NCBI GenBank assembly: GCA_030949705.1
Contig: JAUZSF010000005.1
Span: 1-64,000 of the forward strand
Origin: Robiginitomaculum sp.
Lineage (GTDB): Bacteria > Pseudomonadota > Alphaproteobacteria > Caulobacterales > Maricaulaceae
Direction: 5' to 3'
Length of the DNA stretch: 64,000 nt
Part shown: positions 18,936-27,494 of the stretch, piece by piece
How positions within the stretch are numbered: the stretch's first letter is position 1
Layout of the letters: every line of letters begins with the position of its first letter
Made by a program: the position numbers and the translations under genes
The notes under the pieces: generated by a model
What the model saw: the letters and a program-made list of their open reading frames with translations, nothing else
Database searches by the model: none
Told to the model about the DNA's origin: nothing

Positions 18936-19451
18936 ATGGCTTCAAAAATGCAATTTCCCGATGTCCGGGTTTTACTGGTGGAACGTCAGGCACAAAACAC
19001 ATCACTTTACCGGTTTGCCCTGGAGGACATGGGCTTTGGTAAAATCATGTTTGCCACCAATACCGAAGAGGCAATGGACCAGATGTATTTCAACGGTCCC
19101 AGCCTGATTATTTTGGGGGATGAATTGTTCCCCACATCATTGCTGGATTTTATGGACGATATCCGCAGTGGACGCACCGGGGTTGCCAAAGATGTGCCGG
19201 TGGTGGTGATTGCCACCAATGGCACCAAAAAAGCCATAGAAAAAGCGCGCGATTGTGGTGTCACCGAAATTGTAACCATGCCGATTTCGGCAAAGGGTTT
19301 GCGCATGCGCGTATGCGCGGCGCTAAAATCCTCGCGCGAATTTATCGACCGTCAGGCCTATCGCGGCCCGGATCGCCGACGCCGGCAGGTGGCCGGTAAG
19401 AACAGTCATCGCCGCACCAGCGATCACATGGACGATCATATTGAAATTTAA
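18936..19451 (+). CDS. Receiver-like protein with degenerate phosphorylation site
   Basis: 171 residues. Residues 9-125 have the CheY fold pattern: VRVLLVERQAQNTSLYRFAL, SLIILGDELFPTSLLDFMDDIR, VPVVVIATNG and TEIVTMPISAKGLRMRVCAAL. The usual acidic pair after strand 1 is ER, the phospho-acceptor position reads Gly (IILG), followed by Asp, and the conserved Lys of KP is Met (TMP). So it probably is not phosphorylated in the normal way. The tail (FIDRQAYRGPDRRRRQ) is basic. It stands alone with 131 bp upstream, with no histidine kinase nearby. Confidence 0.75.
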   Translation: MASKMQFPDVRVLLVERQAQNTSLYRFALEDMGFGKIMFATNTEEAMDQMYFNGPSLIILGDELFPTSLLDFMDDIRSGRTGVAKDVPVVVIATNGTKKAIEKARDCGVTEIVTMPISAKGLRMRVCAALKSSREFIDRQAYRGPDRRRRQVAGKNSHRRTSDHMDDHIEI

Positions 19452-19458
19452 GCGATCT

Positions 19459-20391
19459 TTATACGCCCTGCATCAGTCGGCCAAACTGTGTAAAACTTTC
19501 TTCCGAGGCCGCCAAGGCCCCGGGTACCAGTCCGGTAAGCGATATAAGCCATGGGGCATGGTTTTAAAGTGCAGTTTTTGTACGTTCACCCCGGCGGCAG
19601 CCAGCTTGTCGGCATAGGCCCCACCCTCGGCCTTTAGCGGGTCCAGCCCGGCGGTTACCACCAAAGCCGGTGGCAATCCTTTAAAATTTTCACAAAACAG
19701 CGGCGACAGGCGCGGATCGGCCGGATCAGCCCCGGCCACATAGAGCTTGCGAATAGCGTTCAGCGCCTGATTACCCAGTAAATGCGCATCGGGGGATTTG
19801 CGTTGTTTTGACTTGGTCTCCACCAATTGCAAAAGCGGGAAAATCAGAAACTGGCCTTTAAGGGTTATGCCTTCCTGGCGGGCAAAATGGGTCAGCCAGG
19901 CGGCCAGGGTACCGCCGGCGGAATCGCCCCCCCACCGCCAGTCGGTTGGCATCCATGCCAATGTCATTGGCGTTTCTGACCGCCCATTTCAGCACCTGCT
20001 CGGCATCCTCATGGGCCGCCGGAAAAGGATGTTCGGGGGCCAGACGGTAATCCACCGATAATACGCGCAGGCGTGAAAGGGCGGCCAAACGTCGACAGGC
20101 ACTGTCATAACTGGCCACATCGCCCACAATAAAGCCGCCCCCATGAAAGAAAATCAAACCGGTGCCTGGGGCCACGCCGGCCCCCAAAGGGGTATACAGT
20201 CGTGCCCCTATGGCCCCTGATGCGGTGGGAATGCGCACGCCGCGGGCATCGGCAATGGGGGGGGCCGGTTTTTGCCAATTATCCTTGCCATTGGCGATGG
20301 CCGAACGGGCAAAGGCCACCGCATGGGCCGGGGTGTCGCGGGAAAACTGCTCAATCGCTTTGGTGAAAAAATCTGTGAAACGCGTGTCCAT
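19459..20391 (-). pseudogene. Alpha/beta hydrolase (HSL/acetyl-esterase type), frameshifted
   Basis: The restored product is about 310 residues: IFFHGGGFIVGDVASYD holds the HGGG oxyanion hole, LRVLSVDYRLAPEHPFPAAHED is a family signature, then GGDSAGGTLAAW (nucleophile Ser), ALVVTAGLDPLKAEG (acid) and MPHG (His). Two frameshifts break it. One lies at a C7 run (19927-19933), exactly between VGG and DSAGG; removing one base repairs it. Another near 19545 switches the end into the frame that reads LVPGALAASEESFTQF and stops at 19459. Probably an esterase or lipase for short or steroid esters. It follows a 70-residue gene by 31 bp. Confidence 0.8.
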
Positions 20392-20422
20392 GGACGCCAG
20401 TTAGGCTCACCAGCGCCAGGCG

Positions 20423-20635
20423 TCAATGCATGGATAAAGGCTGATCGCGCTCAATACGCCCATCCAGCGCGTCTTCAATGACCGAGCGCAAGGCCTGCCA
20501 GGCTATGGTGCGGGGCTTGTCACCCAGGGCACGCATTTCGTCCACCGCCTGCCCGGCCAACAGGACCGCATTATCCCCGTGGCGGTCCACCATGGTAAAG
20601 GCCAAAAAGCGCAAATCGTCTGGGGTAATAGCCAT
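20423..20635 (-). CDS. Small conserved-looking protein of unknown function
   Basis: 70 residues, probably all helical (DDLRFLAFTMVDRHGDNAVLLAGQ and ALRSVIEDALDG segments), acidic, without membrane segments or Cys. A strong GGAGG ribosome-binding site lies seven bases before the ATG, which is the best argument that it is real. It sits between the acyl-CoA ligase and the hydrolase on the same strand, with 98 bp to the ligase and 31 bp to the hydrolase. I do not recognise the family. Confidence 0.6.
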   Translation of the reverse strand: MAITPDDLRFLAFTMVDRHGDNAVLLAGQAVDEMRALGDKPRTIAWQALRSVIEDALDGRIERDQPLSMH

Positions 20636-20733
20636 AAACGACCTCCATTGTGAACATTCAAGGCAAGGCGTTGCAAAAGCCGGACCAGACCTGTCCCTCT
20701 TAAAACAAGAGGGTTTGGCGTATAGGACGAACG

Positions 20734-22527
20734 CTATAGGCGGATTTTACCGGACAGGATTTTCCCATAGACCGTTTTGGTCAGGGGGATATAGGTGCCT
20801 GCTTTGCGATCCAGCACATAAAGCGGGTCTGTGATTTTATCGGGGTCAAATCCGTCTTCAACCAGATCCACTTTTCGAAATTTGAAGGTGCTGGTGGTTT
20901 CGGCCTGTTGTTGTTCACGCAGAAAAATCGGTATCGCATAAACGGGTAATTGTTCGTTCAGGTGGGCATAAAGGGCGGTATAATCAATTTCGCCCACCGG
21001 GACATAGGCAGCCATGCCGGCGCGCCCGTCATAGCCCGGCACCTCGACCCCATAGACATTGCTCTGAATGACCCCGGGAAAAGTGGAAAAAGCCGCCGCC
21101 ACCTCGCCAGTAGAGACGTTTTCCGCCATCCAGCGAAAGGTATCGCCCACCCGGTCGACAAAATAATAATAGCCATGCCGGTCCACGCGCATCAGGTCCC
21201 CGGTGCGAAAATAAAGGTCATCCTTCTTGAAAACATGGCGCAGCAGTTTTTTCTGGGTTTCGGATTTGGAGCCATAACCATCAAAACGAAAGCGTGCATC
21301 GGAGGGATCAATATAGCCAATGGCCTCGCCAGGCTCATTAAGACCAGCCTTGATGCAAAACCCGTTTTCATCGCGAAGAGGTTCCAGCGTTTCCGGATCA
21401 ATTTTCACCAAGGCAATGTTAAAGCTTTTGCGGGCATACCAGGGCACGCGGCCAATGGCGCCGATTTGTCCGTCAGCATTCAAAAGGCCGACATTGCCTT
21501 CGGTGGCTCCATAAAATTCAGCGATCTTATGAATACCAAAGCGTTCGACAAACCGCTTCCAGACATCCGGGCGCAGGCCGTTGCCGATCATGGCGCGAAT
21601 TTTGTGTTTGTGCTCGGCCGGGGTTTCAGGCGTGTTGACCAAAAAGCGGCACAGCTCGCCCACATACATAAAAAGTGTGGCCCCGGTGCTGACCGCTTCG
21701 TCCCAGAACCGCGAGGCGGAAAAGCCTTTTTGAATAATCAGGGCCCCGCCGGTGAGCAGCGATGTCCCGACGCCGCAAATGCCCCCCGTGGCATGATAAA
21801 GCGGCAGGACAATGATCATCCGGTCTTTTTGACCGGCGCGCACCACGCCGGAAAATGTATTCATATATCGCTGTGCCCGGGTGTGGGTAATCAATGCCGC
21901 CTTGGGCAGGCCAGTGGTGCCAGAGGTAAACATTTTCAGCACCACATCACGGGCGCGCAAATCCTTGCGAATACTGATATCGGGGGGCTGGTCCGAAGCG
22001 GCGGCCAGGGCCGCATCAAAATCTTGGGCCTCCTTGCCCGGCCCTTCCAGTGACCAGACCGGCAAGGGGGTGTCCATACGGCTATTTACCTTGATCGCCT
22101 CGTCAAGAAGCTCTGGCTCGGTAATGATGGCTTTGGAGTCGGCCACGGTAATGCAATGGGCCAGGCTTTTTCCCACCAATTGCGTGTTCAGCAGGGCAGC
22201 AATCACCCCCACTTTGGACAGGCCATACCAGATCGCCACATATTCCAGTCGGTTGTGACTGAAGAAAGCGATGGTATCGCCCGGCCCATACCCCTGGGCC
22301 AGCGCCCAGCTGGCGACGCGATTGGCATAGGCATCAAACTCGTCATAGGTCCAGCTTTGCCCCCCCATGACAAAGGCTGTGTTCTTGGCATAGCGCTTGG
22401 CCGCCTGTTCCATTTCATCAACCAACAGAAAGCTCGAATTGGGATCAATATGTTTGATCCGCTTCAAGGTGGCGGTCATCCCGCTAATGAAAAGATATTC
22501 GCGCCGTATGGCGGCGATAAGGCCCAT
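20734..22527 (-). CDS. Long-chain acyl-CoA synthetase, FATP type
   Basis: About 597 residues of the ANL superfamily that adenylates very-long- or long-chain fatty acids and forms the CoA thioester. Motifs: MFTSGTTGLPKAALITH (ATP-binding P-loop), EFYGATEGN, YFRTGDLMRVDRHGYYYFVDR, and the late FKFRKVDLVEDGFDPDKI, all as in FATP/SLC27-like bacterial enzymes rather than E. coli FadD. The start at 22527 (MGLIAAIRREYLFISGM) has AGGAG nine bases upstream. An exact 18-bp tandem duplication lies just upstream of the start. Confidence 0.88.
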   Translation of the reverse strand: MGLIAAIRREYLFISGMTATLKRIKHIDPNSSFLLVDEMEQAAKRYAKNTAFVMGGQSWTYDEFDAYANRVASWALAQGYGPGDTIAFFSHNRLEYVAIWYGLSKVGVIAALLNTQLVGKSLAHCITVADSKAIITEPELLDEAIKVNSRMDTPLPVWSLEGPGKEAQDFDAALAAASDQPPDISIRKDLRARDVVLKMFTSGTTGLPKAALITHTRAQRYMNTFSGVVRAGQKDRMIIVLPLYHATGGICGVGTSLLTGGALIIQKGFSASRFWDEAVSTGATLFMYVGELCRFLVNTPETPAEHKHKIRAMIGNGLRPDVWKRFVERFGIHKIAEFYGATEGNVGLLNADGQIGAIGRVPWYARKSFNIALVKIDPETLEPLRDENGFCIKAGLNEPGEAIGYIDPSDARFRFDGYGSKSETQKKLLRHVFKKDDLYFRTGDLMRVDRHGYYYFVDRVGDTFRWMAENVSTGEVAAAFSTFPGVIQSNVYGVEVPGYDGRAGMAAYVPVGEIDYTALYAHLNEQLPVYAIPIFLREQQQAETTSTFKFRKVDLVEDGFDPDKITDPLYVLDRKAGTYIPLTKTVYGKILSGKIRL

Positions 22528-22552
22528 GGATAAACGCTCCTGCAAATGGGAT

Positions 22553-22588
22553 ATAGATTAGAAGATACGTATAGATTAGAAGATACGT
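22553..22588 (-). repeat. Perfect tandem 18-bp duplication before the acyl-CoA ligase
   Basis: The unit ATAGATTAGAAGATACGT occurs twice head to tail (22553-22570, 22571-22588), 26 bp upstream of the ligase start. On the coding strand each unit reads ACGTATCTTCTAATCTAT. The junction creates the palindrome ATACGTAT. Possible duplicated operator or -10 element; see findings. Confidence 0.9.
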
Positions 22589-22640
22589 TCTCTTATCAGC
22601 CGGTCAATGAGCCTTTGGGGAGGAATCGTGCAATATGTGC

Positions 22641-22673
22641 AAAAAAAGACCTCCTGTAATTTTTTACAGAAGG
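22641..22673 (-). terminator. Rho-independent terminator after the DUF3088 gene
   Basis: On the minus strand the stem CCTTCTGTAA / TTACAGGAGG with a short loop is followed by GTCTTTTTTT. It lies 116 bp past the DUF3088 stop and would end the helicase-EamA-DUF3088 transcript. Confidence 0.75.
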
Positions 22674-22788
22674 CCAAAGATTACATAGCTAGCAAACGCA
22701 AGCCGGGAGGGCTTTACAGCGTTCATGATGATTCCTGCAAAGAGCAGGCCAATTCCAACCGACCCGATTTGTGCCGCTTTGGTTCAGT

Positions 22789-23133
22789 TCAGGATCCGCG
22801 CGGCATGGGCGTACCATAACGGTGGGCAAAATATTTGGCAATGTCGCGGGCATTATCCAAAAATCTATGCTGCCCGATTTTGTGCACGACCGCATGAGGC
22901 CCCGCATCAATCTGACCAGATAGCACCAGTGTTGGACAGTTCTGATTGGCTTTACCCAGCATTGCCACCAATTCGGCACGGGGGCGCGCAATCGGCTGGT
23001 AGCGTATATCCAGTGATTCTTTGATGGCAGGAAAATAAGCCAATACGCCCCAAATCTCGGCGCATTCCGGGCAAAACTCACGCCGGTCATTGTCTTCAAA
23101 GCCGGGCGCAAGCAGGAATAATATATCTTTCAT
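22789..23133 (-). CDS. DUF3088 (thioredoxin-fold-like) protein
   Basis: 114 residues. MKDILFLLAPGFED at the start, the CxxC motif in EFCPECAEI near residue 21, and FPAIKESLDIRYQPIARPRAEL and NQNCPTLVL match DUF3088, a small family with a thioredoxin-like outline. Function unknown; a redox or thiol role is inferred from CPEC. The ATG overlaps the EamA stop (ATGA), so it is translationally coupled to it. Confidence 0.7.
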   Translation of the reverse strand: MKDILFLLAPGFEDNDRREFCPECAEIWGVLAYFPAIKESLDIRYQPIARPRAELVAMLGKANQNCPTLVLSGQIDAGPHAVVHKIGQHRFLDNARDIAKYFAHRYGTPMPRGS

Positions 23134-23972
23134 TTTGATCCCCTCAGGGTAACCAGTGCAATGCCGCCCAGAATAATGAAACTGGAAAGGATAAAGCGCA
23201 ACGTCAACGCCTCCCCAACCACCATGACGCCAGCGGCGGCGGCCAGGGCCGGCACGCTTAGCTGGGCAATCCCGGCGCGGCTGGCGCTTAACCCCTTCAG
23301 CGCCATATACCAGATGGTGTAGCCCAGACCGGAGGTGATAACGCCCGAGGCCAGCACCAGCCAAATCCCGTTCGTGCTGGGCATGGTTTCAGGGTGAATG
23401 AGAAAAATCGGCACCGCCAGCAGGGACGCCATCAACGCCGCGCGAACAAAATTGCCTGCCGTATTTTGCCCGGGATCACCCGCGCCGCGTCCACGTACCG
23501 AATACACGCCCCAGCTCACCCCGGAGAGCGCCATGGCCATCGCCCCCAGGGGAGAAGGGGCATCAATGCCGGGGCCAAGTAAAGCAACCAGCCCCAGCAT
23601 GGCCAGCCCGGCCCCAATCCATTGCCAGCCATTTAGCCGCTCCCCCTGATATAGACCGGTACCCACCATGGTGATCTGCACCAAGGCAAACAGGATCAAT
23701 GCCCCGGTCCCTGTAGGCAGGCCAAGATAGGCAAAGGAGAAAAAGCCAGCATAGGCGACCAGCGCCAGCGCCGAGACCCAATTGCCCGCGCGCCTGACTT
23801 TTGCAGGCCCTACCAGCACGGTCAGCATGACTGCACCAGAGACCAGCCGGATCAGGGTAAACCCCCAGGGGCCGATCTCGCCGTGGAGTAAAGCCAGCCG
23901 CGCCAGTACCGAATTGGCGGCAAAGGCCATCAGCGCCAAAGCGGTTAAAAGAAAAATCCGTCCGCCCGTCAT
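23130..23972 (-). CDS. EamA/DMT superfamily transporter
   Basis: 280 residues with ten predicted membrane helices arranged as two EamA repeats. The first repeat includes LMAFAANSVLARLALLHGEIGP and FTLIRLVSGAVML, the second GLVALLGPGI, MALSGVSWGVYSV and LGYTIWYMALKGLSASRAG, ending in LRFILSSFIILGGIALV. The C-terminal half shows the usual LSVPALAAAAGVMVVGEAL. Substrate unknown; relatives export amino acids or metabolites. The start overlaps the helicase stop. Confidence 0.85.
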   Translation of the reverse strand: MTGGRIFLLTALALMAFAANSVLARLALLHGEIGPWGFTLIRLVSGAVMLTVLVGPAKVRRAGNWVSALALVAYAGFFSFAYLGLPTGTGALILFALVQITMVGTGLYQGERLNGWQWIGAGLAMLGLVALLGPGIDAPSPLGAMAMALSGVSWGVYSVRGRGAGDPGQNTAGNFVRAALMASLLAVPIFLIHPETMPSTNGIWLVLASGVITSGLGYTIWYMALKGLSASRAGIAQLSVPALAAAAGVMVVGEALTLRFILSSFIILGGIALVTLRGSK

Positions 23973-25297
23973 CAGCTATCCAGCACTGCCATGCGACAGC
24001 CCTCGCGCTCCTGTACATCGCACAATCGCCCCAGCGCCAGTGCCCGGCGGTCAATATTTAGATCACGCGGGCTTAGGGGGCGCGACAACATTAGCCCTTC
24101 CAGCGTGCGACAGCGGCTGAGCGCCACATAGGCCTGTCCATGGGCAAACAGGCCGCGTCGCAAATCCACATAGACCTTGTCCAGCGTCTGGCCCTGGGAC
24201 TTGTGAATGGTCAGCGCCCAGGCCAGGCGCACTGGAAACTGTTTAAAGGCCCCCACGGTTTCTTTTTTCAGCGTGGCTTTTTCTTCGTCAAAGCCATAAC
24301 GGATGCGCTCCCAACTGGCTGGTTCCACCACATGGGCGGCACCCTCAATCTCGACTTTTAATTCTTTGGGCGATGTGCTGAGCACCGTGGCCAGCGTACC
24401 ATTGACCCAGCGTTTATCCGGATCGTTTTTCAGCATCATCACCCGCGCGCCCGCTTTCAGGCAAAGCGGCGCCTCGGTGGGGAAAAGCCTGGCGTCAAAT
24501 TCGCCGCTAATGCGGGCCTCATAAGCCTGTGCATTGCCCGGTAAGGCTTCAAGGCGGCGGTGATTAATATCAAAGGCGGCATTATTGGTGCCGGTCAGCA
24601 CCACATGGGTCTGGCTGGCGGTTACCGGGTCCATTGATGAGACCTGATCTGATAAAATCTCTATCTGTTCCGGATCCATCTCGCCGCGGCGCACCCCGGC
24701 CAGAATATCCAGAAACACCGGGTCGGACTGGCGAAACACTTTGGTCAATTCGATCAGCTGAAAGCCGCCCTCGCGAAAGGCCCGCGGCGAGAAAAAATAA
24801 CTGCCCCCATGGGTTTCTTCCAGATAACCCTCCAGACCCCGCTCAATCACTGGCGGCAGCTGGTACGGGTCACCGACCAGCACCATTTGCACCCCGCCAA
24901 AGGGCGCATCAATATCGCGGTTTATCCGCAAAGACCGATCAATGGCGGCCATCACATCGGAGCGGATCATCGATACTTCATCTATCACCAGGGTTTTAAT
25001 GGCCCGAAGCGCCCGGGCATAACGAATGCGCTTGACGTCCTTTGGCTCGATCAGGCGAGGGGGAAGGCGAAAAAAAGAATGGATGGTCTGACCGCCCGCA
25101 TTGACCGCCGCAATGCCCGTGGGGGCCAGCACCGCGGTGGTATCAATATTGCGCGCCACAAAGGCCTTCAGCAAGGTGGTCTTGCCGGTGCCCGCGCGCC
25201 CGGTCAGATAAACATTATCGCGGGTTTTCTCTAACACCTCCAGCACCGGGGCATAAATGTCATGGTCAATGGCGGATGCGGATGGCGCTTTTTTCAT
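23972..25297 (-). CDS. Pif1-like superfamily 1B DNA helicase
   Basis: 441 residues. Walker A GRAGTGKTTLLKAF (about residues 33-46), VLAPTGIAAVNAGGQTIHSFF (motif Ia, typical of Pif1), Walker B TLVIDEVSMI, VLVGDPYQLPP (motif III), ELTKVFRQSDPVF (motif IV), and the C-terminal LTIHKSQGQTLDKVYVDL and AYVALSRCRTLEGLMLS (motifs V and VI). This matches bacterial Pif1/RecD2-like 5'-3' helicases that unwind G-quadruplexes and stalled forks. First gene of a three-gene overlapping set with EamA and DUF3088; the functional link is unclear. Confidence 0.88.
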   Translation of the reverse strand: MKKAPSASAIDHDIYAPVLEVLEKTRDNVYLTGRAGTGKTTLLKAFVARNIDTTAVLAPTGIAAVNAGGQTIHSFFRLPPRLIEPKDVKRIRYARALRAIKTLVIDEVSMIRSDVMAAIDRSLRINRDIDAPFGGVQMVLVGDPYQLPPVIERGLEGYLEETHGGSYFFSPRAFREGGFQLIELTKVFRQSDPVFLDILAGVRRGEMDPEQIEILSDQVSSMDPVTASQTHVVLTGTNNAAFDINHRRLEALPGNAQAYEARISGEFDARLFPTEAPLCLKAGARVMMLKNDPDKRWVNGTLATVLSTSPKELKVEIEGAAHVVEPASWERIRYGFDEEKATLKKETVGAFKQFPVRLAWALTIHKSQGQTLDKVYVDLRRGLFAHGQAYVALSRCRTLEGLMLSRPLSPRDLNIDRRALALGRLCDVQEREGCRMAVLDS

Positions 25298-25482
25298 GCG
25301 TCATCGTCACACCGATGAAAATCGGTGTCCAGTGCTTTAGATTTAGCACACATTTACAACTGAATTCCGGCACGTACTGAAATGACGATGAAGTGGATCA
25401 AATTTAAATACTAAAAGTGCAACATTGATAAATTGCATAAATTTGATATTCATCAAAACAGGCCTTTATTTTTAGGTGTGTC

Positions 25483-26662
25483 ATGCGAATAATTATTATT
25501 TTATTGCTGTTAATTGCCGGCTGTTCTGAAAAAAAAGAAGATTATTCCTATACACTTATGCCGGAAAACAACAAGGAACACGAGAGCGTCTATAACCTTC
25601 TTTATCAACCTCTCATTGAAAACAAAGTTATAAATCTGAATAAATCAATTGCTTTTCAATACCTGCCCTTGTTAGGGCGCGCCGATTTAGCAGCCAAAAA
25701 GTTTGAGAAATTTTACGCGGTACACCCTTGCCCGGATACTGGCATATCGGGCGGTGATGTGTTGAAACATATCATCGAGCAGGCCCGGCGCACTTCGGTT
25801 GTCATCATCAATGAGGGCCACGACAAACCCTATGAACGCGCTTTTGTTGAAGCGCTGGCACGCGGGTTGAAACCACTTGGGTATGATTATTTTGTGCGGA
25901 AACCTTTACCAATGGCTGGGACGAGGTGGATGTGCGTAACTTTAAGGACGAAGGCTTTTATCAGGTCCAAGTCAGGTTTCTATTCAAACGACCCGATCTT
26001 TGGACGCGAAATTCGCACCATAAAGGCGCTGGGTTATGAACTTGTTCCCTATGAGCAGGCATGGCCAGATAATCAGGATATGAGCGGTACACCAACAGAG
26101 CGACAGTCCAGAAGAGAAGAGGCGCAGGCTAATAATCTGGTCAATACCATTTTCAATACGTAAATGCCAGAAGTGCTGAGTCAGCTGCCGGTGGCGGTCA
26201 TTCAATGAAACGCCACAGTCTTTTGGTGGTGAGGCGGTCGCCACCGTGGCGTGCGGTTGAAACAAAAACTGGGCATTGACCCCCTTACAATCAACCAGTT
26301 TTCCTGTCGGGGCGGCGCTGATACGGTACGGCTTTCCGGGCATCCGGAAAAAGCAGGTGCAGCGGCCTATGATCTTTATATAGATCATCCGTTAATTGTT
26401 TTTAAGGCCGGGCGGCCCACATGGCGCCGAGAAAATGGAGAGAAGGACATCCTCATCCCTCCAGCCTTTTTGGGCAAGGACGAGCCGGTGATCGTCGATG
26501 CGCATTATGCCGATGAACCGTATGACGCGCCGTGCCGGTAGATCAGATACTGCTTGGCCCCGGCGAAGCTCGCGCTGATTTTGCTACCCGGCCATTATAA
26601 AAAGTTACCGCGTTACCAAGACCGACGTTTTGCCCGAAGCCTATGATCTGGTAGTTCATTAA
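25483..26662 (+). pseudogene. Decayed lipoprotein of about 390 residues
   Basis: An intact lipoprotein signal (MRIIIILLLLIAGC, lipobox LIAGC) opens the gene. Then come VVIINEGHDKPYERAFVEAL, in which NEGHD resembles the EGH motif of ChaN/Tiki-like or erythromycin-esterase-like folds, and DEVDVRNFKDEGFYQ and SGFYSNDPIFG in different frames. After 26163 the sequence goes on in other frames: KLGIDPLTINQFSCRGGADT, DHPLIVFKAGRPTWR, EPVIVDAHYADEPYDAP, and finally VTKTDVLPEAYDLVVH with a stop at 26660-26662. At least four frameshifts are needed, so it is a pseudogene. Low-GC promoter-like DNA precedes it. Function not established. Confidence 0.65.
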
Positions 26663-26748
26663 GGCATATCACCATAGCCCCCGGATAGCTTGACAGCTTC
26701 CGGGGTGACACGGTTTGGTTTGGTTTTTATAACGCGGCGCAGGGTCAT
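26659..26748 (-). CDS. Array-end micro-ORF (29 residues) over a hairpin
   Basis: The ATG overlaps the stop of the upstream NWN-family gene copy (TGA/ATG). The product begins MTLRRVIK, like the family N-terminus (MILRRVIK), but after eight residues goes off into NRVTPEAVKLSGGYG, which is encoded by a CCCCGGA hairpin. A near twin of the same layout lies at 51934-52038. It is probably a truncated family copy joined to a terminator-like hairpin rather than a functional protein; a leader-type role cannot be excluded. Confidence 0.35.
   Translation of the reverse strand: MTLRRVIKTKPNRVTPEAVKLSGGYGDMP
26679..26705 (-). repeat. CCCCGGA-type palindrome, copy 1
   Basis: CCCCGGATAGCT, a four-base loop, then AGCTTCCGGGG form a long stem inside the micro-ORF at the end of the first NWN array. 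Related hairpins occur at 51024-51050 and 51976-52004. Lacks a clean T run; may work as a terminator or a mobile palindrome. Confidence 0.6.
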
Positions 26749-27494
26749 TTGCGGGCCTCTAATAGTGCCTTTGTCGTTTCAAAAGATCTTGACGAAGTTT
26801 CTGCGTGATAAGTGGGCACTTCCGTCTGGAGCGTCTCCCAGACTATAAAACTTTTTGACAAGCTGATTATTTTGGCAGGCTTCATCAATCGGGACATTTA
26901 AAAATATACGTCTTCGGTTTTCGAAAACGTCAGGCCATAATATTGGCCAGAAAAATTTTCCATGGCCCCGATACCGACAGTCGGGATATCAGCCAAAAGC
27001 TTTTTTGTGGCTGATTTTCAAGAAAATTGGCTTCCTGTTGCAGAAAATTGAAGTTAAACTAACATCTCTACAAAACGTTGGCGCTCTATGGTTGGTTGTT
27101 GCGCCAGCAACGTCGGGTTTTCGGTCAGGTCCTTCAATGCATTACGCTGTAAATGCAGGCCGAAAGTAAATTGAAGATAATCAAAATTGTCATTGATCGT
27201 TTTACGGTTTTCTTGGCTTTCTATACAGGATTGCAAAACATCAAAGGCATTCCCGACGATTTTCAGCGACCGGGCGACCTGCGGATCAAGCTCGTCGAGC
27301 ATGGCAAGATTGGCGCTGATCTCGACGTCAAGGCGGTCAAGCGCACGGACGTATTCCGCCCGATCACCTCGCCTCTCATTCCAGTTTTGCACCTGCAAAC
27401 CCACAAAAACCCCAACCACAACAATCAGAAAATCAAGGAATATCGCAGTCCATTCCTGATTTCGAAAATGTTTGATGACGCGACGCAGGATCAT
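26745..27494 (-). pseudogene. NWN-family membrane protein, copy 1 (C-terminal part decayed)
   Basis: The first 146 codons are open: a basic start (MILRRVIKHFRNQEWTAIFL), one membrane helix (about residues 18-37, FLDFLIVVVGVFVGLQV), the motif QNWNERRGD, and a charged helical domain. A stop at 27054 ends it, but family-like sequence continues in other frames, including LADIPTVGIGAMENFSGQYY and the end TTKALLEARK with a stop at 26745, which gives the 250-residue length expected from the intact relative at 51164. The start overlaps the stop of copy 2. The layout resembles Bacteroidota DUF6090 proteins (membrane helix then NWN), a comparison from memory. Confidence 0.65.
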
